Shown here in pieces: positions 8,170 through 16,800 of a DNA stretch of 26,429 bases. The DNA comes from an uncultured Oscillospiraceae bacterium (GTDB lineage: Bacteria > Bacillota > Clostridia > Oscillospirales > Oscillospiraceae): the NCBI GenBank assembly GCA_910579725.1, contig CAJTUD010000038.1:1-26429 (forward strand), in the 5' to 3' direction. Within the stretch, counting starts at the first letter, position 1. Each line of letters starts with the position of its first letter. The position numbers were made by a program, and so were the translations under genes. The notes under the pieces are model-generated. The model had not been told where the DNA came from. It saw only the letters and a program-made list of their open reading frames with translations, and searched no databases.

Positions 8170-9756
8170 TTATTCCTCCGGCAGCACAGGCTCCGGAGGC
8201 AGTTCCAGTTCCGGCGGCGGGGGGATTTCCGGGGGAGGCTCCTGCGTTGTGCCGCTGCCGTCCGGAGGCTGTGCGCCGGGGTCCGGATTGGCGGCGCCTG
8301 GGTCGGAAGGCTGCTCCGGGGCCGTCGTGCCGGGGTCTGGATTGGTTGTACCCGGATCGACGCTTGTGCCGGGATCCGGATTGGTCGTGCCGGGCGTTGT
8401 GGTGCCGGTGCCCGGGGGCGTTGTACCGGGATCCACGGGTTCTTCGTTATCCGGCAGAACCGGCTCACCGACAGGTTCGTCCTCCTTGGGCTTCTCCTCG
8501 CTGGAATTGGAGCTGCTCTTGGGCTTCACCGAGGGCTGGGCCATCTTGGGGTCGGCCAGGGTGCCGTTGGTCATAGCCAGCGCCGCGTTTTTGGTTTTGT
8601 AGATGATCTGAAGGTCGTCTTCCGTGATCTCCCGGCTGTAGGGGTTGAAGTGCTCGTTCATCAGCTCCACAATCCCCGCCGCGTCGGCGAAGAAGTAGGC
8701 CAGGTTTTCCCCGATGCTGGGGGTATAGTACCAACCCTGGTCGTCCCCCGGCAGGGAGTAGAAATTGACGTTGTCCATATTTACACCCATGGCCTTCTGC
8801 GCAAACCACAGGAGGTTGTTCAGCGGGATGTCAGTCTCCACGTTATTAAAGAAAATCTTCGCGAACTCGCTGATTTTTGTCCAGTTGCCGATCTGAAGGC
8901 ACTGCTTGGCCACCGCCTTCAGAAAGTCCTGCTGAATCTTCTGCCGCCCGGTGTCGCCAATCTCGTCTTTCTTGCCGTTATTCTTCCGCCAGCGGATGAC
9001 CTGCATGGCGTCGTCTCCGTTGAGCTTGCGCAGGCCCTTCTTCTGATGGATGTGCAGATCCTGGTAAGGATCGTCATAGTCCATATTATAGGGCACGTCG
9101 AACTCCACGCCACCCAGAGCGTTTACGATCTCACCGATGGCTTCCCACTCCACCGCCACATAAAAGTCCGGGACGATGCCGGTGAGATAGCCCATCTCCT
9201 CCTTCAGTCCTTCGATGCCCCGGGAGGAGGCGTACACCGCGTTGATCTTTTTGATCTTCCAGGACACGTTGATCATGGTGTCCCGGGGAATGTTGACGCA
9301 GTCCACAGTGCCGTTGGGTACGTCATAGGTCACAAGAATCATGGTATCCGTATTTCCGCCGCCGCCGGTATCCTTCCCCAGCAGCAGGAAGGTGAACACG
9401 TCCTCCTTCCGGCCGGAAACTGTATCCGGCTCCCCATCGCCGTCCAGATCCTCCTCCGGAGCCGGAGCATTTGGATTGCTGCCGGTCACGCCGGGACGGT
9501 CGTTTTCACTGACGTCCGGGGCCTTGACAAATATGGCCCAGCAGCCTGCCGCCGCCAGCACCAGGGACGCCACGCAGCACAGCGCGATCACGCCGGTCTT
9601 CTTTCCCTTGCTCCAGCTCTTCCGGCCGCCGGAGACCTGGGCCTTCTTCGCCGCCGGCTTTCGGGACTTTGGGACCGGACGTTCCTCCGCAAAAGGGTCG
9701 CCGCCCTTCTGCCAGCTGCTGCCGCTGCCTGCGGCTTCATGCTTGCCTTTTCTCAT
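8170..9756 (-). CDS. LytR-CpsA-Psr (LCP) family protein, second of a tandem pair
   Basis: A 528-residue paralogue of the neighbouring LCP protein. It has a lysine-rich cytoplasmic tail carrying GDPFAEE (19-25), one membrane span (about 54-77), and an LCP domain (about 115-380) with FTFLLLGKD, NTDTMI, IPRDTM and a conserved AMQVIRWRK stretch. The C-terminal 120 residues are low complexity (repeats around NPDPGT, then runs of proline and glutamate) and probably span or contact the wall. The ATG at 9756 overlaps the TGA of nadD-yqeK by four bases (ATGA), and AAAGGA lies upstream. The pair probably arose by duplication; whether the two act on different polymers cannot be told from sequence. Confidence 0.9.
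   Translation of the reverse strand: MRKGKHEAAGSGSSWQKGGDPFAEERPVPKSRKPAAKKAQVSGGRKSWSKGKKTGVIALCCVASLVLAAAGCWAIFVKAPDVSENDRPGVTGSNPNAPAPEEDLDGDGEPDTVSGRKEDVFTFLLLGKDTGGGGNTDTMILVTYDVPNGTVDCVNIPRDTMINVSWKIKKINAVYASSRGIEGLKEEMGYLTGIVPDFYVAVEWEAIGEIVNALGGVEFDVPYNMDYDDPYQDLHIHQKKGLRKLNGDDAMQVIRWRKNNGKKDEIGDTGRQKIQQDFLKAVAKQCLQIGNWTKISEFAKIFFNNVETDIPLNNLLWFAQKAMGVNMDNVNFYSLPGDDQGWYYTPSIGENLAYFFADAAGIVELMNEHFNPYSREITEDDLQIIYKTKNAALAMTNGTLADPKMAQPSVKPKSSSNSSEEKPKEDEPVGEPVLPDNEEPVDPGTTPPGTGTTTPGTTNPDPGTSVDPGTTNPDPGTTAPEQPSDPGAANPDPGAQPPDGSGTTQEPPPEIPPPPELELPPEPVLPEE
8275..8445 (-). repeat. degenerate tandem repeat coding the Pro-Gly-Thr tail of the second LCP protein
   Basis: On the minus strand the region reads as imperfect copies of units coding for NPDPGT and TTPGT-like peptides, and the same GGATC-containing segments recur several times. 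This is a coding repeat, likely to vary in copy number by slippage. Unit boundaries are blurred and the limits are approximate. Confidence 0.55.
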
Positions 9757-10943
9757 GGTTGCTTTCCTTTCAGATATTCCCTCGCGCGCACACTATAGGA
9801 GTTCACCACGACTCCTCTTTGCTCCAGACTTTGTATGGACATCTCCAGGCCCAGAAGCATCGCTGCGTCCAGATCCCGGAAGGCCAGCGCCCGCAGCTCC
9901 GTCAGATCGCAGAAGTCACGGGTCGGCTCAATGTAGTCCGCCAGATAGATGATCTTCTCCAGCGTGGTCATATCCGCCTTCCCGGTGGTATGCCAGCGGA
10001 TGGCGCTCTCTATCCCGGGCGATACGCCGAAAATGTGTCTGGCCACCGCCGCGCCGGAGATGGCGTGATACAGCTTTTCCTCCGCCCACTCTTCCGGGTC
10101 CAGCGCTACATGATATTGACGGAACAGGGCGCGATGTTGTTCCCCGCTCCACTTTTTGGTACAGTCGTGAAGCAGCGCCGCCCGGCGGGCGGTATCCTCG
10201 TCCTCACCCCACCGAAGGGCCAGCTGCGCTGCCGTCTCCTCGGCTCCCAGCACGTGAGGCGTCCGCTTGCGCCGCAGCATGCTCAGTGCGGCGCAGCGCA
10301 GCTCGTCCAGAGAGAGAGTCCCCATGTCCCGCTTCACGCCATAGAGCCCTTCCCGCAGAATATAGCCGTATACGGCCGGATCCAGGTACTCCGCGCCCCG
10401 GTCCTCTGCCAGCAGCTCCCGCAGCCGGGTGGAGGATATGTCCACAATATGGGGCAGGACCAGAGTGATCACATCCGCGCCAAAGCGCTGGGACAGATAC
10501 GTCCGCTGGACGGAAAACAGCTCCTCCGAGTCCTTTTCGCTGCGGCCAAAGGCGCAGAGTGTACAGAGCCTGGCAATTTCTTCCGGATCCTTCCAGAGAT
10601 GAAAGGTAAGGAACATGTCCGTTCCCATCAGCAGATACAGCCGGTCCTTCGGGTGCCGCTCCCGCAGCTGGCGCAGCGTGTCCAGGGTATAGCTCATACC
10701 CTCCCGGCGCAGCTCCATGTCGTCGGCCTGCACGCCGGGGCCGATGGCCTCCGCCGCCAGGCGGACCATCTCCAGCCTCCGCTCCGCGCCCGGCGCGTTC
10801 ACATCCATGCGCTTGTGGGGCGGGATGCCGGTGGGAATCAGATACGTCTGATCCAGTCCCAGATATTCCACCGCGAAGCGGGCCGCTTCCATATGGCCCA
10901 AATGGATGGGATTGAAGGTTCCACCATAGATTCCGATTTTCAT
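9753..10943 (-). CDS. nadD-yqeK: nicotinate-nucleotide adenylyltransferase fused to YqeK HD hydrolase
   Basis: One 396-residue chain joins two enzymes usually made from adjacent genes. Residues 1-202 are NadD, which makes nicotinate adenine dinucleotide in NAD synthesis: GGTFNPIHLGHM (7-18, nucleotide-binding HxGH), GTDMFLTF, and ISSTRLREL (169-177). Residues about 213-396 are YqeK, an HD-domain Ap4A hydrolase: His230, HD pair 259-260, His293, His318 and Asp336. No stop or frameshift separates them. The ATG at 10943 follows AGAGG; an upstream in-frame codon at 10985 is close to the -10 box of the promoter and is rejected. Its own promoter lies at 10994-11022. The downstream LCP gene overlaps it by four bases. 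Both domain assignments are firm. Confidence 0.93.
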   Translation of the reverse strand: MKIGIYGGTFNPIHLGHMEAARFAVEYLGLDQTYLIPTGIPPHKRMDVNAPGAERRLEMVRLAAEAIGPGVQADDMELRREGMSYTLDTLRQLRERHPKDRLYLLMGTDMFLTFHLWKDPEEIARLCTLCAFGRSEKDSEELFSVQRTYLSQRFGADVITLVLPHIVDISSTRLRELLAEDRGAEYLDPAVYGYILREGLYGVKRDMGTLSLDELRCAALSMLRRKRTPHVLGAEETAAQLALRWGEDEDTARRAALLHDCTKKWSGEQHRALFRQYHVALDPEEWAEEKLYHAISGAAVARHIFGVSPGIESAIRWHTTGKADMTTLEKIIYLADYIEPTRDFCDLTELRALAFRDLDAAMLLGLEMSIQSLEQRGVVVNSYSVRAREYLKGKQP

Positions 10944-10993
10944 GGCCAATCCTCTTTTCCCGGGCAAAGCGGCAGAGAGGTACAATGTAAACC

Positions 10994-11022
10994 ATTCTAG
11001 AACATCCCCTCCGCGCTGTCAA
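10994..11022 (-). promoter_or_regulatory. strong internal promoter before nadD-yqeK
   Basis: On the minus strand TTGACA (11022-11017), a 17-base spacer and TAGAAT (10999-10994). Transcription would begin near 10987, about 45 bases before the ATG. It gives the four-gene nadD-yqeK, LCP, LCP, rsfS segment its own transcription start within the longer block. Confidence 0.8.
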
Positions 11023-11026
11023 CCCG

Positions 11027-11344
11027 TCATTTTCCCTTTCGGTCACGGAGCAGTTCGATTTTTCTCTTGCTTTTATCGTAATGCTGGCGGTAAAGGACAA
11101 ATTTTGTACCGATCACCTGGACGCTTTCGCTGCGGGTCAGCCGGGAGAGCTCTTCGCAGGCCTCCCGGACCGTCAGCATGGAGTTTTCCAGCACCTTGCA
11201 CTTGATGATTTCCCGGGCTTCCAGAGCGTCGTTGGCCTGCTTGACCAGATTGTCGTTGATGCCGTCCTTGCCGATGTGGACGATGGTGTCGATGGCGTTG
11301 GCGATGCCCCGCAGCTGGGCGCGCTGTTTACTGGTCAGTTCCAT
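11027..11344 (-). CDS. yhbY: YhbY family RNA-binding protein
   Basis: A 105-residue CRM-domain protein related to E. coli YhbY and Bacillus YqeI, which associates with pre-50S ribosomes. The pattern fits: LTSKQRAQLRGIANAIDTIVHIGKDGIN (with the GxxG-like loop GKDG), NDALEAREIIKCKVLEN, and VQVIGTKFVLYR. The C-terminal end is basic (KSKRKIELLRDRKGK). The ATG at 11344 directly follows the TGA of rdgB, whose last codons supply GGGGAG as the ribosome site, so the two are translationally coupled. In Bacillus the same gene sits just before nadD, as here. Confidence 0.93.
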   Translation of the reverse strand: MELTSKQRAQLRGIANAIDTIVHIGKDGINDNLVKQANDALEAREIIKCKVLENSMLTVREACEELSRLTRSESVQVIGTKFVLYRQHYDKSKRKIELLRDRKGK

Positions 11345-11941
11345 TCACTTGCTCCCCTTCAGATATTCCCGTAGTTTCCCGTCAAAAACCGCAAGTGCCT
11401 TCCCTCTGTGGGACACGGCCGCTTTTTCTTCCGGCGTCAGCTGGGCGTAGGTCTTGCGCAGCTCCGGCAGGAAGAACACGGGATCGTAGCCGAATCCGCC
11501 GTCCCCCTGGGGAGCAAAGGCGATGGTTCCGGGACAGACGCCCTCGGCCTCAATGGTATCCCCGTTGGGGAAGATGCAGGCGATGGAGCTGGTGAAATGA
11601 GCGGTGCGGGTCTTCGCCCCCCGCATGTTCTCCAGCAGCAGCCGGTACCGGCCCGCGTCGTCCAGCTCCGGCCCGCCGTAACGGGCGGAATAGACGCCGG
11701 GGCCGCCGTTCAGCGCGTCCACGCATACCCCGGAGTCGTCGGCGATGGCCGGCAGGCCGCTGGCCTCCATCACTGCCCTGGCTTTCAGCATGGCGTTCTC
11801 GGCGAAGGTTTCGCCTGTCTCCTCTACATCCACGCGGAGGCCCAGATCCGATTCCAGCGCCACCTCCACGCCGTGGGCAGATAAAATGGACTGCATTTCT
11901 TCAAGTTTATGCTTATTCTGTGACGCAAGGACAAATTTCAT
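11345..11941 (-). CDS. rdgB: XTP/dITP diphosphatase (non-canonical purine NTP pyrophosphatase)
   Basis: RdgB/HAM1 cleaves XTP, ITP and dITP to monophosphates, keeping deaminated purines out of DNA and RNA. The 198-residue protein has the family pattern: N-terminal FVLASQNKHKLEEM, TFAENAMLKARAV, ADDSGVCVDALNGGPGVYSARYGG, and FGYDPVFFLPE with the terminal SHRGKAL. The ATG at 11941 comes seven bases after the stop of rph, with the GGAGG ribosome site in the last codons of rph. The rph-rdgB pairing is common in Firmicutes. Confidence 0.96.
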   Translation of the reverse strand: MKFVLASQNKHKLEEMQSILSAHGVEVALESDLGLRVDVEETGETFAENAMLKARAVMEASGLPAIADDSGVCVDALNGGPGVYSARYGGPELDDAGRYRLLLENMRGAKTRTAHFTSSIACIFPNGDTIEAEGVCPGTIAFAPQGDGGFGYDPVFFLPELRKTYAQLTPEEKAAVSHRGKALAVFDGKLREYLKGSK

Positions 11942-11948
11942 GTTGCCT

Positions 11949-12665
11949 TCAGCCTCCCAATATTTCTTTCTGTTTTTCCAGCAGCTGCCGGATGCCCTCC
12001 TGGCACAGCTCCACCAGCTCCCTCTGCTCTTCCACGGTGAAGCCCCGGCCTTCGCCGGTGCCCTGAAGCTCGATGAGCTCCCCGCGATCGTTCATCACGC
12101 AGTTGAGATCCACCATGGCGCGGCTGTCCTCCTCGTAGCAGAGATCCAGCAGGGGAACGTCCTCCACAATCCCGGCGGAGACGGCGGCTACATAATTTTT
12201 GATGGGATTTTTCTCCAGCACGCCATCTTCCACCAATTTGCGGCAGGCGATGGCCAGAGCCGCAAACCCGCCGGTGACGGAGGCGGTACGGGTGCCGCCG
12301 TCGCCCTGGAGCACGTCGCAGTCGATGGTGACGGTTCTGTCCCCCAGTGCCTCCAGGTCCACCGCCGAGCGGAGGCTGCGGCCAATGAGCCGCTGAATCT
12401 CCGCGGAGCGGGGGCTGAGCTTGAGCTTGCTCACGTCCCGGCGGCTCCGTTCCCGGTTGGCCCGGGGCAGCATGGAATACTCCGCCGTCACCCAGCCGGT
12501 TCCCTCGGGCACGTGCCGGGGTGCGCCCTCTTCCACGCTGGCGCAGCAGAGCACCTTGGTTTTTCCGCACTCTATCAGGATGCTGCCTTCGGCAAAATCC
12601 ACGAAGCCGGCTGTCATTTTGATGGGACGCAGTTCGTTTTCTTTTCTGCCGTCAATCCGATTCAT
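11949..12665 (-). CDS. rph: ribonuclease PH
   Basis: RNase PH is a phosphate-dependent 3' exoribonuclease that trims tRNA and other RNA ends. The 238-residue protein begins MNRIDGRKENELRPIKMTAGF and contains GSILIECGKTKVLC, EYSMLPRANRERSRRD, EIQRLIGRSLRSAVDL and TIDCDVLQGDGGTRTASVTGG, all typical. The ATG at 12665 has GAGGAG about eight bases upstream; in-frame codons further up lie inside the preceding small gene. The start overlaps the end of that gene by 14 bases, so translation is probably coupled. Confidence 0.96.
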   Translation of the reverse strand: MNRIDGRKENELRPIKMTAGFVDFAEGSILIECGKTKVLCCASVEEGAPRHVPEGTGWVTAEYSMLPRANRERSRRDVSKLKLSPRSAEIQRLIGRSLRSAVDLEALGDRTVTIDCDVLQGDGGTRTASVTGGFAALAIACRKLVEDGVLEKNPIKNYVAAVSAGIVEDVPLLDLCYEEDSRAMVDLNCVMNDRGELIELQGTGEGRGFTVEEQRELVELCQEGIRQLLEKQKEILGG

Positions 12666-12888
12666 TTTTATGCTCCTCGCCTTCCTTCCGGACCGTCTGA
12701 TTGTCGCCAAGAGATTGAAACCAGCGAAAAAATATTTTTCCCACCGGCTCGCCAAACATCAGGAGCAACCCCGCCAGCATGGATATCTCCCCCCACTGGC
12801 TGCCGTGTACCGGCAGAATGGCCCCGCCGATGAAAAGCGCCGCGCCGGTGATGGCGGTGCGAAGACCTTCGGCCTGTTTCTCTGTCAT
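12652..12888 (-). CDS. small membrane protein of unknown function
   Basis: I do not recognise this 78-residue protein. It has a short polar N-terminus, a hydrophobic stretch (about 12-27, TAITGAALFIGGAILP), a second one (about 34-54, ISMLAGLLLMFGEPVGKIFF) and a charged C-terminal tail, suggesting two membrane spans or a hairpin. The ATG at 12888 has an excellent ribosome site (AGGAGAGG, six bases upstream). It lies 25 bases after ftsY and overlaps rph by 14 bases, so it is a translated member of the operon and not a chance frame. Its place between a membrane-targeting receptor and an RNase says little about its role. Confidence 0.75.
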   Translation of the reverse strand: MTEKQAEGLRTAITGAALFIGGAILPVHGSQWGEISMLAGLLLMFGEPVGKIFFRWFQSLGDNQTVRKEGEEHKNESD

Positions 12889-12913
12889 AAGCCTCTCCTA
12901 TACGTTCTTTCTC

Positions 12914-13792
12914 TCAGATCAGCGCGTTTACATATTCCGCAGCGTCAAAGGGCTGCATGTCGTTGATGCCCTCGCCCAGGCCCACCAGCTTTACGGGCAC
13001 CTGCAATTCCTGGGCGATGGCGATGACGATGCCGCCCTTGGCGGTGCCGTCCAGCTTGGTGAGCACAATGCCCGTACAGCCGGAAATCTCCTGGAACTGC
13101 TTGGCCTGAATCAGTCCGTTCTGCCCGGTGGTGGCGTCCAGCACCAGCAGAATCTCCAGCGCCGCCTCCGGCAGCTCCCGGTCAATGATCTTCCGGAGCT
13201 TGGCCAGCTCGGCCATCAGGTTGGCCTTGTTGTGCAGCCGGCCGGCGGTGTCGCAGATCACTACGTCAACGCTCCGGGCCCGGGCGGCCTGAAGGGCGTC
13301 AAAAAGCACCGCTCCAGGATCCGCGCCCTCCTTCTGACGGACGATGTCGCAGCGGGAGCGGTTGGCCCAGATCTCCAGCTGGTCCGCGGCCGCGGCCCGG
13401 AAGGTGTCCCCGGCGCACAGCAGCACCCGCTTGCCCTGCTGGCGCAGGGAGTTGGCCAGCTTGCCGATGGACGTGGTTTTCCCCACCCCGTTGACGCCCA
13501 CCACCAGCACCACGGAGGGCTTGGTGGACAAGTTGAGGGAGGAATCGCCCACCCTTAATTTCTCCGCCAGAATTTCCCGCAGGCACGCCTTGACCGGCTC
13601 CTGGCCGGAAATTTTGTCCTCGATCATTCTCTGGCGGAGGGCTTTTACCGCCTCGCCGGAGGTCTCCATCCCCACGTCGGCCAGGATCAGCATTTCCTCC
13701 AGATCGTCAAAGAACGCCTCGTCGGCCTCGCTGATGGCGGAGCCGAAAACGTCCCCCATATAGATTTTCTTTAACTTTTCCCAAAAACCCAT
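12914..13792 (-). CDS. ftsY: signal recognition particle receptor FtsY
   Basis: FtsY is the GTPase receptor that docks SRP-ribosome complexes at the membrane. The 292 residues comprise a short acidic N-terminal stretch, an N helical bundle (about 15-85) and the G domain: GVNGVGKTTS (99-108), DTFRAAAADQL, DTAGR (181-185), TKLDGTAKGG (245-254) and the closing GLGEGINDMQPFD. No long acidic A domain is present, as usual in Firmicutes. ATG at 13792 has AAAGGA upstream. It follows smc, the classic Firmicute order, with a 99-base gap containing a 9-bp hairpin. Confidence 0.97.
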   Translation of the reverse strand: MGFWEKLKKIYMGDVFGSAISEADEAFFDDLEEMLILADVGMETSGEAVKALRQRMIEDKISGQEPVKACLREILAEKLRVGDSSLNLSTKPSVVLVVGVNGVGKTTSIGKLANSLRQQGKRVLLCAGDTFRAAAADQLEIWANRSRCDIVRQKEGADPGAVLFDALQAARARSVDVVICDTAGRLHNKANLMAELAKLRKIIDRELPEAALEILLVLDATTGQNGLIQAKQFQEISGCTGIVLTKLDGTAKGGIVIAIAQELQVPVKLVGLGEGINDMQPFDAAEYVNALI

Positions 13793-13805
13793 TTTATTTC
13801 CTTTC

Positions 13806-13828
13806 TTTGCGGCCCTTCAGGCCGCAAA
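13806..13828 (-). other. intercistronic stem-loop between smc and ftsY
   Basis: Perfect 9-bp inverted repeat (13806-13814 with 13820-13828) with a five-base loop, just upstream of the ftsY ribosome site. No T-run follows on the minus strand, so it is unlikely to terminate; a role in mRNA processing or stability is possible. Confidence 0.45.
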
Positions 13829-13891
13829 TAGTGAATTCCTCTCAAATCGGTTTCCGGACTTCCGCGCCCGGACGGCGGCCCCCAGGGCTGC

Positions 13892-16800
13892 TTATTTAAT
13901 ATTCAACTCTTCCGCCAGATCATTCATGTTGATTGCCAGCATTTTGCTCACGCCCTTCTCCTGCATGGTGACGCCATAAAGAACGTCTGCCTCCTCCATG
14001 GTGCCCCGCCGGTGGGTGATAACGATAAACTGGGTTTTATCCGAAATGGACCGCATATAGTTGGCGACCCGGATGACGTTGGGCTCGTCCAGAGCGGCCT
14101 CCACCTCGTCCATGACGAAAAACGGCGTGGGGTGCACCTTCAGAATGGCAAAGTACAGCGCGATGGCCACAAACGCCTTTTCTCCGCCGGAGAGAAGAGA
14201 AAGCGTTTTCAGCGTCTTCCCCGGAGGCTGCACCTTGATCTCAATGCCGCAGTTGAGGATATCCTCCGGGTCCTCCAGCTCCAGCGTGGCCTGCCCGCCG
14301 CCGAAGAGCTGCAGATAGGTCTCCTGAAAGGAGGCGGAAATGAGAGAGAACTGCCTGGAGAAGATGGCCGTCATCTCCCTGGTGATGGCCGCAATGATGC
14401 CCGACAGCTCGCCTCTGGCCTGCTCCACGTCGTCCCGCTGGCCGGTCAGGTAGGTGTAGCGCTCGTTGACCCGCTGGAATTCGTCAATGGCGCCGATGTT
14501 CACAGTTCCCAGCGCGGCGGCCTCCCGTTTGATCTCGCTGACGCGGCGGGCCGCCTTGGCGGCGCTCTCCAGCTCGATACGCTGCTCCATGGCGGCGGAG
14601 TGGCTCAGCTCGTAGTTTTCCCACAGTTTGTCCAGAATCTGCTTCTCCTCCATGCCGCCGGTATTCAGCTTCTGCTCCAGGCGGGAGGCCTCCCGTTCCG
14701 CGTCCAGCAGCTCGTCGTTGCTCTCCTTCAGCTTCTGCCCCATGGCGGTACGCTCCCGCTCCAGGAGAAGCCGCGCCTCCTGCAATGCCTTGAGAACGCT
14801 CTGCTTTTCCTGCGCCCGCATCCGCAGGGAGGCGGCGCTTTCCGTTTTCCGGGCCATTTCCGCTTCACCGGCGGCAATGCCGGCCTGATAAGCGCTGATA
14901 CGCTCCAGCCGTTGGGCGCGGTCGCCGGACAGGTCCTGCCGGGTCTGCTCCATCCGCGCCAGCGCCTCCTCTCCGGCCTGCCGCCGGGCGCGGAGGCCTG
15001 CCAGCCTTTCTTTTCGCTCCGCCATACCGGCGCTCAGGCGGTTGGAGTATTCCTGCAAGCCGGTCTGCCCGGCCAGCTTCTCCTGAACGGCCTGCCGCAG
15101 GGAGGCGGCCTCGTTTTCCTTCTCAAGGATTTCCCCTCCGGCTTCCCGCCGCCGGCTCTCGTTGTCCTGGAGACGCTGGGTCAGAGCGTCTCCCTCGCCG
15201 GTCAGGTTTTCCTCGCTGACCCGAAAGCCCTCCAACAGGGCCTCGTACCGGCTCACATCTCCCTGGCAGCGGAGCACCGCGTCCTCGGCGGTACGCCTCT
15301 GGCTTTCCGCCACCTGCAATTCATAGCGGGCGGCGGAGAGCTCCCGGGCGGCCTCCTCCTTTTCCCGCTGGGCGGCCGCGAGGCGGTCCGCCAGCGCGGA
15401 CTGCCGGTTTTTCAGCGTCTCCAGCTCGTTGGCCCGGGACAGAACGCCTGCGCTCTTGGATACGCTGCCGCCGGTCATGGAGCCGCCGCGGTTGATGAGC
15501 TGTCCGTCCAGAGTGACGATGCGGAAGCGATTGCGGTACTTCCGCGCCGCGGCGATGCCGCTGTCCAGATCCTCCATGACCACCGTACGGCCCAGAAGAT
15601 TCTGGAAAACACCCTCGTAGCGGCCGTCGTACCGGATCAGCCGGGAGGCGATCCCCACAAAGCCGGGCTCGCTGTCCACGCCGTTTTCCCGCAGCTCATC
15701 GCCTCGAATGGCAGTCAGGGGCAGAAAGGTGGCTCGGCCGCCGTCCCGCTGCTTCAGGAACTGGATGGCGCCTTTGGCGTCCTCCTCGCGGTCCACCACA
15801 ATATTCTGCATTCCGGCGCCCAGGGCGGTCTCAATGGCCACGGCGTACTGGCCGCCGGTTTTCATCAGATTGGCCACCGGGCCGTGGATTCCCCGGAGAA
15901 CGCTCCGCTCCGCAGCCTGCATCACCAGACGCACAGCCTTGCTGAAGCCCTCGTATTCCTTTTCCATTTCCGCCAGCATCCGGATGCGGGAGTCCAGGTT
16001 ATTCTGCTCCATGGTCAGCTTGATGTAAGCGTCAGATGCGTCCTTCTCCCGCTTCTCCCGGCCCTCCATGCGCAAAGCGTGCCCCTGAATGATGTTTCCG
16101 GCGGCCTGGGCGTCTTCCCGGGCGTCCTCCAGCGCATGGCGGGCGGTACGCGCCTCCTGCTCCGCGCTTTCCCTTTGGGCCCGGACGGCCTCTATTTCCT
16201 GACGGACCGCCTCCTGACGGCCGGTCATCTGTTCCCAGGCGGCTTCCAGCGCGGCCAGATGCTCGCGGCCTTTCGCGGCGGCATCGGCGGCCAGGGCCTC
16301 CCGGGCCTGGAGCGCGCGAATCTCACCGCTGGCCTCCCCGGCGGTTTCCGCCGCGGAGCGGACCTTTTCCAGAAGAGCGTCCAGCTCCTCCTCCAAACGG
16401 CCGGTCTGGCCGCTCAGGTCCTCCAGAAGCTGCTTTTGCGCGTCGATCTCCGCGGAGACGTCCCGGCTGCGGGCGTCCTGGCGGAGCAGCTCCGCCTCCA
16501 CCTCGTGGATGGAATCCCGCCGGTGCTGAATATTGGTGCGGAGCAGCTCCGCCTCCGCTTCCTGGTCCCTGGACTGGGACAGCAGACTGTCGGATTCCTG
16601 GCGGGTTCTCTCCTGGTCGGTGTCGTTATCCTGCATCCGCAGAGAAAAGCGGTCGTTTTCCTCGTACAAGGCATCCTGCCGGGTTTGGGCGGCGGCCTGC
16701 CGCTCCCTGGCGGCGGCATACTCCGCCTGAAGGCGGTTTTTGGCGGTTCTGATCTCCTCCAGACGCTCCATCCAGAGGGAGATTTCCAGCGTTCGCTGTT

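Noticed and set aside
6868..9798. A 976-codon open frame on the plus strand opposite the two LCP genes
   Set aside because: The minus-strand LCP proteins carry full family motifs; the plus frame is open because of G+C-rich codon bias and shows no domain or ribosome site.
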